From an uncultured candidate division Zixibacteria bacterium (GTDB taxonomy: Bacteria; Zixibacteria; MSB-5A5; SM1-73): a stretch of 64,000 nt of DNA. The position numbers were made by a program, and so were the translations under genes. Below are positions 17,288-24,744 of the stretch, one piece after another. Below the pieces are notes generated by a model, which saw only the letters and a list, made by a program, of their open reading frames with translations, did no database searches and was not told where the DNA came from. The DNA is taken from contig CAIVRH010000007.1 of NCBI GenBank assembly GCA_903908285.1, positions 1-64,000 on the forward strand, read 5' to 3'. Position 1 is the stretch's first letter. The number at the start of each line of letters is the position of its first letter.

Positions 17288-17394
17288 AATCTTCAAACTT
17301 ATCCCTCCAGTATGTATGGGAAACTCAGTGCTTGGGGCAGTATGCCATCGGAAAGAAATCGAGTGGGTCAATAAACTCATAACAAAATAAGATT

Positions 17395-17568
17395 ATGAAC
17401 GAACAAAGCCTGAAAGAAAAAATCAGAGCCGGTGAGCTCAAAATAAGCGATATGGAACAGCAGGTTATAATATTACGATTGAAAATCGAGAGAGAGAAGC
17501 AAATACTAATGAAATATCAGGAAAGTCTAAAAAATGGAAACCAGCAAGCGATGAAGGGGAGGTTTTAA
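17395..17568 (+). CDS. Small coiled-coil protein coupled to the first Hsp20 gene
   Basis: A 57-residue helical protein (QVIILRLKIEREKQILMKY). Its stop at 17566-17568 is followed after one base by the ATG of the Hsp20 gene, and the SD of that gene (GGGGAGG) lies inside this ORF. That layout supports real translation and coupling, although its own SD is weak. It is too small for a family call. Confidence 0.5.
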   Translation: MNEQSLKEKIRAGELKISDMEQQVIILRLKIEREKQILMKYQESLKNGNQQAMKGRF

Positions 17569-17569
17569 C

Positions 17570-18115
17570 ATGGATAAAAAAGGAAATCAAACGGAAGAGA
17601 AAACGGGACTTGATTTCGATTTGGGAACCGGCAAACTTGGCCTGGGTGGGATATTTAAAGGCATCGGTAATTTGATTGACTTAGCCACCAAGTTGCAGCA
17701 GGAGGGCAAATCGGAATTTTCTCGTACCGGGGAAATAAAGGGCTTGGGTTCTAAGGGGGCGAAAGCTGTGTATGGTTTCTCCGTAAAGCTGGGGGGACTG
17801 GCCGGTGAATCGCCTGAAGTCCAGACATTCGGCAATATCAAAAAGGATGAAAAGGGAGCTCCAGTGGTGGAGGAGGACCGGGAGCCTCTGGTTGATGTTT
17901 TCGACGAAGCGGACCGGATAACGATTATTGCGGAGATACCGGGAGTGGAGGAGAAGAAGATCCAGATAGAGATAAAGGACGATATCCTGGAGATTAAAGC
18001 CGAAGACACGGACCGGAAATACCACAAAGAGATTCTTTTACCGTCCAAAATCAAAAAGCAGACTATCAGCAGATCATATAAAAATGGAGTTTTAGAGATA
18101 ACGCTGACCAAATGA
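17570..18115 (+). CDS. Hsp20/alpha-crystallin family protein (GvpH-like), first copy
   Basis: A 181-residue small heat shock protein. The N-terminal part has a glycine-rich amphipathic stretch (GLGGIFKGIGNLIDLA) seen in GvpH-type proteins. The C-terminal alpha-crystallin/CS domain runs from about residue 100 (PLVDVFDEADRITIIAEIPGV) to the end, with the usual NGVLEITL final strand. Such proteins hold aggregation-prone clients; in halophilic archaea GvpH binds GvpA. The 181-residue protein has close functional relatives at 22467 and 27520. Confidence 0.85.
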   Translation: MDKKGNQTEEKTGLDFDLGTGKLGLGGIFKGIGNLIDLATKLQQEGKSEFSRTGEIKGLGSKGAKAVYGFSVKLGGLAGESPEVQTFGNIKKDEKGAPVVEEDREPLVDVFDEADRITIIAEIPGVEEKKIQIEIKDDILEIKAEDTDRKYHKEILLPSKIKKQTISRSYKNGVLEITLTK

Positions 18116-18329
18116 GGTAAACGATCATTGAAATCGGCAAGACGCCTATCGAAGACTGGGGTGTTTGAAGTTTCAGTTGCTATCGCGTAAAGGCGGATCT
18201 GAAACGCTATGAGATTTTGATCAAGCTAAAACTTGATATCCCACTAAGATCATCCCGGCTTTGATTTTATAAGAGAGTGCTTGTTTGTATGGGGATAGGT
18301 GATTGAGTTCGCTTAACCGTGGAGGAAAT

Positions 18330-20513
18330 GTGACGGCTATTAAAACTGTTTCTCTAAGCCTGAAAGTGCAGGAAGCTCTTCCCAAGGATGTGGGAAGAGT
18401 CATAGCCAGAATAGATCCGGAGGATATGAAGAAGCTGGGGGTGGAGGTGGGCGACATTATCCAGATCTTTGGCAAACGGAAAACTGTGGCTAAGGTCATG
18501 CCGGCTTATATGGAGGAAAGAGGCAAGAAGATCATCCAGATGGATGGGATAACCCGAGAGAATGCCAAGGTGGGTTTAGACGAGAGGGTGAACATTCAAA
18601 AAAATTCCTCCAAACCTGCTTTGAAAATAGTTTTAGCTCCCCTCTCTTTAGTTGGACCACTCGGGAAAGACAAGGATACCAGATACATCGGAAGACTTCT
18701 CGAAGGAATTCCTTTGGTCGAAGGTGACCGGGTGAGAGCCACTCTTTTTGGAACCCGATCCCAGGATTTTATGGTGTTGGAAACTCATCCACCCAAAGAG
18801 GTGGTACAAATTCAACCCACCACCTCCATCAAGATAAAGCAGGAGGGGGGAGTAGAAGAAAAGGGACTTAAGGTATCCTATGAGGATATCGGAGGTCTGC
18901 ACAAGGAGATTCAGAGGGTCAGAGAGATGATCGAGCTTCCCTTAAAGTATCCCCAGATATTTCAAAGACTGGGCATAGATGCTCCCAAAGGAGTGTTGCT
19001 TCACGGTCCCCCGGGATGTGGAAAGACCCTGATAGCCAGAGCCGTGGTTAATGAAACGGATGCTTATTTCGTGCACATATCGGGTCCCGAAGTCGTGGGG
19101 AAATTTTACGGCGAGAGCGAAGCAAGATTAAGAGCAGTATTTGAGGAGGCTTCAGCCAATGTTCCCTCCATAGTCTTCATAGATGAGATAGATTCCATCG
19201 CTCCCAAACGGGAGGAGATGGGGGGCGAAAGACAGGTGGAGAGGAGGATAGTAGCTCAGCTATTGGCTTTGATGGACGGGTTGGAATCCCGGGGCCAGGT
19301 CATAGTGATAGGGGCGACTAACATCCCCAACACTTTGGACCCAGCCTTACGCAGGCCGGGCAGATTTGACCGGGAGATCTGTATCGGGATTCCGGACAAG
19401 AAAGGTAGGCTGCAAATATTGCACATTCATACCCGGGGTATGCCGTTAGCCCAGGATGTGGATCTGGAGAAATTAGCGGAGATCACCCATGGTTTTGTGG
19501 GGGCGGATCTGGAGGCTTTATGCCGGGAAGCGGCAATGTCGGCTTTGAGGAAGATTTTCCCCAAGATAGATTTTCAATTAGATGAGATCCCGTACGAGCT
19601 GATCCTGGAATTGGAAGTCAATATGGAAAGCTTCTATGAGGCTTTAAAAGAGGTGGAACCTTCGGCCATAAGAGAGGTTTTTGTCGAGGTACCCGAGGTG
19701 AAATGGGAGGAGGTGGGAGGATTGGATGATATCAAGCAAAAGCTTAAAGAATCGGTGGAATGGCCGCTGAAATACCCGCAGTTATTTGAGAAAGCCAATA
19801 CCAAGCCCCCCAAAGGCATTATTGTCTACGGCCATCCCGGGACGGGAAAAACACTCTTGGCCAAGGCGGTGGCTTTTGAGAGCAAGGTTAACTTTATCCC
19901 GATCAAGGGTCCCTCTCTTATGTCAAAATATATCGGAGAAAGTGAAAAAGGGGTGAGAGAAGCCTTTAAGAAAGCAAAACAAGCTTCTCCCTGCATCCTC
20001 TTCTTCGACGAGATCGATGCTTTAACTCCGATGAGGGGAGGGGGAGCCGGTGATGCCCATGTATCGGAACGGGTGATCAGCCAATTTTTGACTGAGTTGG
20101 ATGGGATTGAGGAGTTGAAAGGGGTGTTAGTGCTTGCTGCCACTAATCGGATAGATATCCTGGATCCGGCATTGCTTCGGGCCGGTAGATTCGACCTCCT
20201 GCTGGAACTTCCCCTGCCGGATGAAAAAGCAAGATGGGAGATCTTCAAGATTCACACCCGGGGGAAACCTTTGGCCAAGGATGTGGATTTAAAAGCCTTA
20301 GCCGGCACTACTGCAGATTGTGTCGGATCGGATATCGAGTTTATCTGCCGTAGAGCCTCCCTCTCGGCTATCCGGGATTATGTGGGAAAAGAGAAATCCG
20401 AAGGTTCCTCTGCGAAGGTTGGGACAAAAGACTATTCCAATTTTGTGATTAAAACTACCCATTTCTATCATGCCATCAAGGAGATGTCGGAAAGAAAGGC
20501 AAGCACGAAATGA
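18330..20513 (+). CDS. Cdc48/VAT-type double AAA ATPase
   Basis: About 727 residues. An N-terminal Cdc48 N-domain (double-psi barrel start LKVQEALPKDVGRVIARIDPEDM) precedes two AAA modules. Walker A motifs are GPPGCGKT (about residue 225) and GHPGTGKT (about 500), and Walker B motifs are FIDEID and FFDEID. The GTG at 18330 behind GGAGGA is preferred over a TTG at 18303. VAT/p97 proteins unfold or disassemble protein complexes. Such an ATPase within a gvp cluster suggests extraction or remodelling of GvpA assemblies. The second pore loop (FNKYIGESE-like, SKYIGESEK) is intact. Confidence 0.88.
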   Translation: MTAIKTVSLSLKVQEALPKDVGRVIARIDPEDMKKLGVEVGDIIQIFGKRKTVAKVMPAYMEERGKKIIQMDGITRENAKVGLDERVNIQKNSSKPALKIVLAPLSLVGPLGKDKDTRYIGRLLEGIPLVEGDRVRATLFGTRSQDFMVLETHPPKEVVQIQPTTSIKIKQEGGVEEKGLKVSYEDIGGLHKEIQRVREMIELPLKYPQIFQRLGIDAPKGVLLHGPPGCGKTLIARAVVNETDAYFVHISGPEVVGKFYGESEARLRAVFEEASANVPSIVFIDEIDSIAPKREEMGGERQVERRIVAQLLALMDGLESRGQVIVIGATNIPNTLDPALRRPGRFDREICIGIPDKKGRLQILHIHTRGMPLAQDVDLEKLAEITHGFVGADLEALCREAAMSALRKIFPKIDFQLDEIPYELILELEVNMESFYEALKEVEPSAIREVFVEVPEVKWEEVGGLDDIKQKLKESVEWPLKYPQLFEKANTKPPKGIIVYGHPGTGKTLLAKAVAFESKVNFIPIKGPSLMSKYIGESEKGVREAFKKAKQASPCILFFDEIDALTPMRGGGAGDAHVSERVISQFLTELDGIEELKGVLVLAATNRIDILDPALLRAGRFDLLLELPLPDEKARWEIFKIHTRGKPLAKDVDLKALAGTTADCVGSDIEFICRRASLSAIRDYVGKEKSEGSSAKVGTKDYSNFVIKTTHFYHAIKEMSERKASTK

Positions 20514-20698
20514 CCATTAGTGATAACCGGTCCCGGATAGTTGAATCTCCGGTTTTGGGTGCAGTTTTCCTTTTGGTCAATTATGCGGTTAGACTGGTAA
20601 TAATAAGCAAGTTCTGGTGCGAAGTTCTGTTGGGAATCGGTATCAAACTGTTTTCGCCGAAAAGAGGCAGGTCAGCGGTGCTTAACCGGCTGATCTGA
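20510..20698 (+). CDS. Small hydrophobic protein overlapping the AAA gene
   Basis: A 62-residue ORF starting in an ATGA overlap with the Cdc48-like gene, so translation could be coupled. It has one membrane-like stretch (VLGAVFLLVNYAVRLVIIS) and a basic end. No own SD and no recognised family, but the overlap and downstream hairpin make it a reasonable gene. Confidence 0.45.
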   Translation: MTISDNRSRIVESPVLGAVFLLVNYAVRLVIISKFWCEVLLGIGIKLFSPKRGRSAVLNRLI

Positions 20699-20716
20699 AC
20701 TACTCTTTTCACCCCC

Positions 20717-20748
20717 GGGGAAGGATGTTCGGGAAAGCATCCTTCCCC
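20717..20748 (+). terminator. Strong hairpin after the AAA ATPase block
   Basis: GGGGAAGGATG (20717-20727) pairs perfectly with CATCCTTCCCC (20738-20748) over 11 bp with a ten-base loop. A run of C rather than T follows, so it may be a processing or stability element or a weak terminator instead of a full intrinsic terminator. Confidence 0.45.
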
Positions 20749-20791
20749 CCCCCCTTAGAGAATCATATTTCTTATAGCAAAAGGTGATGAG

Positions 20792-21841
20792 ATGACTGAA
20801 ATGGGAAAATACGTTTACGGAATAATCCGGGCGAACGGAAAAAGAGACTTTGGCGTAATCGGATTAGGTGACTCTCCCAGTCAGGTATACACGGTTCCGC
20901 TTCAGGATTTAAGTGCGGTGGTCAGTGATTCACCAATCAGGGCTTACCAATCCATGACCAAAGACAAAGTGGCCCAGGATCTTTATTGTCATCAGTCCGT
21001 TATCGAGAAGGTGATGAAAGATCAGGCCATCCTCCCCATGAAATTCGGAACACTGGTTGAAGGAGAAAATGAAGTTGCCCAGATCTTAAAAACGGGGTAT
21101 GAACAATTCATCCCGGCGCTTGGCTGGATATGCGATAAGATAGAGTTAGATGTGGTAGCATTATGGGATAAGGAAGCAATTTTCCAAGAGCTGGCAGAAG
21201 AGAAGGAAATCAAAGAATTTAAGGAGAGGATAAGTTCTAACCCCGCCGGTCCCTCACTCGATGACCGGATAAGTTTGGGCCAGCTGGTGGAGAAATCCAT
21301 AAAGAAGAAAAATCTTGAGCGGGCGGAGGATATCTGTCACATTCTAAAGAGGAAAGCCCAGGATTTCTGCACGCACGATACTCTGGATAATATGATGATA
21401 CTAAACTGCTCTTTCCTTTTGGAAGAAAAAAGGGAAGAGGATTTCGATGCCCAGTTACATGAGCTGGATGCCAGATACCAGAAGAGGATAAACTTCAGAT
21501 GTGTAGGACCCTTGGCTCCATACAGCTTCAGCACCATCGAAGTGAAAAAGATAGGCTTCGATGCCATCGAGGAAGCCAGGAAATTATTGGGATTGGGCGA
21601 AGAAATTACCCGGTCGGAGATTAAAAGCGCGCACCGTAGGCTGGTATTTAAGTATCACCCGGATAAAAATCCCCAAGGGGAGCCATGGGTTAAAGAGTTT
21701 GATGAGGTGAATCAGGCTTATAAGCTTTTGCTGGAGTATTGTCGAACGGACCGATGCTCTTTGCGGAAAGAGGATGTCAAGGATTCCGTTCTGGTTAAAA
21801 TCGTTAAAATCTCAGATGACCCGGAAAGGAAGAGATATTGA
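20792..21841 (+). CDS. gvpF/L: GvpF/L protein fused to a C-terminal J domain
   Basis: A 349-residue protein. Residues 1-250 are a complete GvpF/L (start GKYVYGIIRANG; ILPMKFGTL; LNCSFLLEE; end RCVGPLAPYSF). Residues about 265-320 are a J domain (EARKLLGLGEEITRSEIKSAHRR, then KYHPDKNPQG), with the invariant HPD at about 289-291, which stimulates Hsp70 ATPases. GvpF and GvpL bind GvpA and are minor vesicle components; the fusion would recruit DnaK to that step. SD AAGGTGATGAG precedes the ATG. It heads a tight run of genes to gvpO. Confidence 0.93.
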   Translation: MTEMGKYVYGIIRANGKRDFGVIGLGDSPSQVYTVPLQDLSAVVSDSPIRAYQSMTKDKVAQDLYCHQSVIEKVMKDQAILPMKFGTLVEGENEVAQILKTGYEQFIPALGWICDKIELDVVALWDKEAIFQELAEEKEIKEFKERISSNPAGPSLDDRISLGQLVEKSIKKKNLERAEDICHILKRKAQDFCTHDTLDNMMILNCSFLLEEKREEDFDAQLHELDARYQKRINFRCVGPLAPYSFSTIEVKKIGFDAIEEARKLLGLGEEITRSEIKSAHRRLVFKYHPDKNPQGEPWVKEFDEVNQAYKLLLEYCRTDRCSLRKEDVKDSVLVKIVKISDDPERKRY

Positions 21842-22470
21842 AAAGACTGATCTATGTTCCGGTGATTCATACTGAGGCAGATATGGGCTCGGTAGCAGAG
21901 CCGCTGAAAAAGGAATACATCCAGAGATATGGTCTCAAAAGGTGGAGCGAACACATCGATACGATTCGGAGTATGTGGCTGGGAATCAGACAAAAAATAT
22001 TCGCACTGGGATTGGATTATAAAAAGACCAAGGTTTATCAGGATGGACTGCCGGTTTGCGACAAAGAGTTAGCCATTGCTTCGGATCTGGCTAAAGCGGG
22101 CAACCAGAACTACCAGATAGTATGGGAATTGATGCAACGGGGAGCCAAGCTCATGGGAACGGAGAATCCCCAGCTTCTTTTAGAAGAGTATAAATACATC
22201 AAAAATATCGCTCAAATTGACGCTTTAGAAAAGAAAGAAAAGGCGATAAATGAATATGAAAAAAAAGCCGCGGATATACTCGAAAGAAGAGACCAATACA
22301 TTGCGGATAGAATCACCCTGACCTTGAAGGACGGAGAAATCGGAATTCTTTTTATCGGGATGAGACACCGGGTGGACGAAAAGTTACCCGAAGACATGGG
22401 AGTCAGCTATCTGATCTATAGACTGCCGTTTAAAGAAAACTACAACCTTTCAGGAAAGCTTCCGGGATGA
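21838..22470 (+). CDS. Protein of unknown function coupled to gvpF/L-J
   Basis: A 210-residue soluble protein starting at a TTG that overlaps the previous stop (TTGA), with AAGGAAGAG upstream. The N-terminal MKRLIYVPVIHTEADMGS and the late segment RDQYIADRITLTLKDGEIGILFIGMRHRV look strongly conserved. The latter recalls the 'RDxxIAxxI...GxxH' segment of TraB/GumN-like proteins, which is only a resemblance. Both ends overlap neighbours by 4 bases, so it belongs firmly to the gas vesicle operon. Confidence 0.7.
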   Translation: MKRLIYVPVIHTEADMGSVAEPLKKEYIQRYGLKRWSEHIDTIRSMWLGIRQKIFALGLDYKKTKVYQDGLPVCDKELAIASDLAKAGNQNYQIVWELMQRGAKLMGTENPQLLLEEYKYIKNIAQIDALEKKEKAINEYEKKAADILERRDQYIADRITLTLKDGEIGILFIGMRHRVDEKLPEDMGVSYLIYRLPFKENYNLSGKLPG

Positions 22471-22985
22471 CAAAAAGCACGCGGGTTAAGGGGCTCCACG
22501 ATATCACCACCATGCAGCACCGGCCGGGCAAGGAAAGGAAGGCGGGTACCATCGGCTGGGGTGGGGTCAGGTCAGGGGATGAAGCCTTCAAGAGAGATTC
22601 TGTTGCCAGCCCACGCACTTGGGTGTTCTCCACCAGGCCCAAATTTGTACGCCAGGCACCGGTGGAAAAGTCCCTGTTGGTTGAAAAAGTGGAGGAACCG
22701 AAGGTAAATGTTTTCGAGGAAACCGAAGAGGTGGTGATATTGGCAGAGATGCCGGGTGCAGACGAGGAAAGCATTAAATGCAGAACCCAGGATGATATTC
22801 TGACGGTATTTGCAGAAGCCAAGGATACCTGGGGTACAAAAAGATATGAAAAGGAAATCTTATTGCCCTTTACCGTCAGCCCGGAAAATTTGAAAACCTC
22901 ATATGAGAACCAGATATTGGAGATCAAGCTTACCCGGAGTCGAAAGGACGGGAGCCGGAAGACTAAAAACAAGAAAGGGATTTAA
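22467..22985 (+). CDS. Hsp20/alpha-crystallin family protein (GvpH-like), second copy
   Basis: A 172-residue protein with a basic, apparently disordered N-terminus and a CS domain from about residue 75 (PKVNVFEETEEVVILAEMPGADEE) to the conserved ENQILEIKLTR. It lacks the glycine-rich N-terminal helix of the other two Hsp20 copies, so it may handle a different client. ATGA overlap with the preceding gene. The tail is strongly basic (RKDGSRKTKNKKG). Confidence 0.85.
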   Translation: MTKSTRVKGLHDITTMQHRPGKERKAGTIGWGGVRSGDEAFKRDSVASPRTWVFSTRPKFVRQAPVEKSLLVEKVEEPKVNVFEETEEVVILAEMPGADEESIKCRTQDDILTVFAEAKDTWGTKRYEKEILLPFTVSPENLKTSYENQILEIKLTRSRKDGSRKTKNKKGI

Positions 22986-22986
22986 C

Positions 22987-23361
22987 ATGAAACGAGCCAT
23001 TATGGTAGTGGACGATGAGGAAGAGATCTGTGATCTATTACAGGATTTATTAACCCGGGAGGGGTATCAGGTATACACCGCCACCACTGGCATGGAGGCA
23101 ATCTCTTTAGGAGAGCAAAATGAACTTGATCTTGCCCTTCTGGATTTAAAGATGCCGGGGATGGATGGTTTGGAGGTATTTCGAAAACTGAAGGAGGTAA
23201 GAGAGGATCTGGGAGTGATCATCCTAACCGGTTACGGAACCTTGGGCACGGCTAAAGAGGCAATGAGATTAGGCGCCCGGGATTATCTTACCAAGCCGTT
23301 TGATTTGGGATTGGTGAAGAATATAATCAAGAAAGCATTAGAAAGCAAAAAGGTGAAATAA
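22987..23361 (+). CDS. Stand-alone response regulator (CheY-like REC domain)
   Basis: A 124-residue single receiver domain. The acidic pair DDEEE is near residues 8-12, the phospho-acceptor Asp lies in LALLDLKMPGMDG (about residue 53), then the T (ILTGYG) and K (LTKPF). There is no output domain. The ATG starts one base after the Hsp20 stop. No histidine kinase is in the window. It could tune cluster expression or vesicle assembly through protein contact. Confidence 0.92.
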   Translation: MKRAIMVVDDEEEICDLLQDLLTREGYQVYTATTGMEAISLGEQNELDLALLDLKMPGMDGLEVFRKLKEVREDLGVIILTGYGTLGTAKEAMRLGARDYLTKPFDLGLVKNIIKKALESKKVK

Positions 23362-23363
23362 GA

Positions 23364-24176
23364 ATGAATGAAGATAACAGTCACAGGGAAGGTATATACA
23401 TCTATTGCTTAATAGATTTCAAAGAGGGAGAGCCGGAGAAGAACTTCGGTCCCCTGGGCTTGGGTCAAAGAGGGGATGAACTCCGTTCCCTAAGCTACCG
23501 GGATGTGGCAGCGGTGATCAGCAATTCCCCCATTAAAAAATATCCGGTCTCCAGAGAAAACTGTTTGGGCCATCAGCAGGCAGTGGAGGCGGTGATGAAG
23601 GAAGGTTTTACCGCTTTGCCGGTCAGATATTGCACCATTGCGGAGGATGAAGAACAGGTGAGGAAAATATTGAAAAGAGATCATGAGAGATTTAAGGACC
23701 TGCTTAGAAAAATGCAAAACAAGGTGGAGCTGGGGTTGAAGGCCATATTTGATGAAAAGCTGATTTATCAAGACATTCTGGCTAAAAACCAAGAGATCAG
23801 GCTATGGAAAGAAAAGTTAACGAACAAACCTCCGGAGAAGACTTATCATCAGCGAATCGAGGTGGGGAGGATGGTCGAAGCGGCACTCAATGCAGAAAAG
23901 GAAAAAGCGAAAACAGTAGCGCTTAGAACGTTAAAAGGACTGGCCGAGGATTATGTCGTCGCGGACAACTACGGGGAGAGGATGCTTTTAAATGCCTCCT
24001 TTTTAGTAGATAGGAACAGAGAGCCGGAAATTGACAAGAAGGTGGATGAGTTAAATGAGAGTTTCGAGCAGAGGGTGAAACTAAAATATGTGGGAGGGAT
24101 GCCCCCATTTAATTTCGTGTGTATGGAGATAGACTTGGACGTAAAGGGGGTGGAATTAGATGCTGCTGGTCGATGA
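23364..24176 (+). CDS. gvpF/L: GvpF/L family gas vesicle protein
   Basis: A 270-residue complete GvpF/L with the family landmarks: GIYIYCLID at the start, ALPVRYCTI in the middle, MLLNASFLVD near the end and the final LKYVGGMPPFNFVCMEI. Two bases separate it from the response regulator, and the stop overlaps gvpG by 17 bases. These proteins bind GvpA before or during assembly and form the GvpF-M type nucleation complex in studied organisms. Confidence 0.93.
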   Translation: MNEDNSHREGIYIYCLIDFKEGEPEKNFGPLGLGQRGDELRSLSYRDVAAVISNSPIKKYPVSRENCLGHQQAVEAVMKEGFTALPVRYCTIAEDEEQVRKILKRDHERFKDLLRKMQNKVELGLKAIFDEKLIYQDILAKNQEIRLWKEKLTNKPPEKTYHQRIEVGRMVEAALNAEKEKAKTVALRTLKGLAEDYVVADNYGERMLLNASFLVDRNREPEIDKKVDELNESFEQRVKLKYVGGMPPFNFVCMEIDLDVKGVELDAAGR

Positions 24177-24390
24177 TGTACTGCTTTTTCCCTTAAAAGG
24201 GCTTATCGGGATTTTCGAAAAGATTCACCAGATGGCAAATACAGAGACCAGCGACGAAAAGTATGCGCTGGAAAAGCTGATGGAACTCCAGCTCCGCTTT
24301 GAGATGGATGAGATAGGCGAGGAGGAATTCAGGAAAGAGGAGACAAAATTGCAGGCAAAATTGAACGTCCTCCGAGAGTCTGATGAATAA
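24160..24390 (+). CDS. gvpG: Gas vesicle protein GvpG
   Basis: A 76-residue acidic helical protein with the GvpG pattern: a hydrophobic N-terminus (LLFPLKGLIGIFEKIHQMA) and the conserved LMELQLRFEMDEIGEEEFRKEE segment. GvpG is a small assembly factor of the accessory set. It overlaps the end of gvpF/L by 17 bases; GGGGGTGG upstream could serve as SD. Confidence 0.88.
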   Translation: MLLVDDVLLFPLKGLIGIFEKIHQMANTETSDEKYALEKLMELQLRFEMDEIGEEEFRKEETKLQAKLNVLRESDE

Positions 24391-24454
24391 TGGACATCGG
24401 ACCAGGAGAAGTTAACTCAAGGATATAATCTTACTTTCAAAAGGAGAAGGTAAA

Positions 24455-24718
24455 ATGGAAATGACGGTGCCGAAATTGATCGAACAAGCGCGGCAGCAAT
24501 TAGCTGAGGCCACCGGGTTAAAGCTCTCCACCACTTTGGGTGCGGCAAAAGATGAAAAGGGGTGGCGAATATCCGTGGAGATGGTCGAAAAGAAATCGAT
24601 CCCGGATGGAATGGACATATTGGGAACATACGAAGCCTGGCTAAACGATCGGGGTGAGCTGTTGGAGTTTAGCCGCAAGAGGCTCCGTAAACGCATAGAC
24701 ACAGTCGAACAGGAATAG
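24455..24718 (+). CDS. gvpO: Gas vesicle protein GvpO
   Basis: An 87-residue protein matching GvpO: LIEQARQQLAEATG at the start, then KGWRISVEMVEKKSIPD and MDILGTYEAWLNDRGELLEFSR. In haloarchaea GvpO is needed for vesicle formation and influences gvp mRNA levels. AAAGGAGAAGGTAAA precedes the ATG. It follows gvpG after about 65 bp. Confidence 0.9.
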   Translation: MEMTVPKLIEQARQQLAEATGLKLSTTLGAAKDEKGWRISVEMVEKKSIPDGMDILGTYEAWLNDRGELLEFSRKRLRKRIDTVEQE

Positions 24719-24744
24719 GAATTCAACCGGAAAACGGTAAAGCC

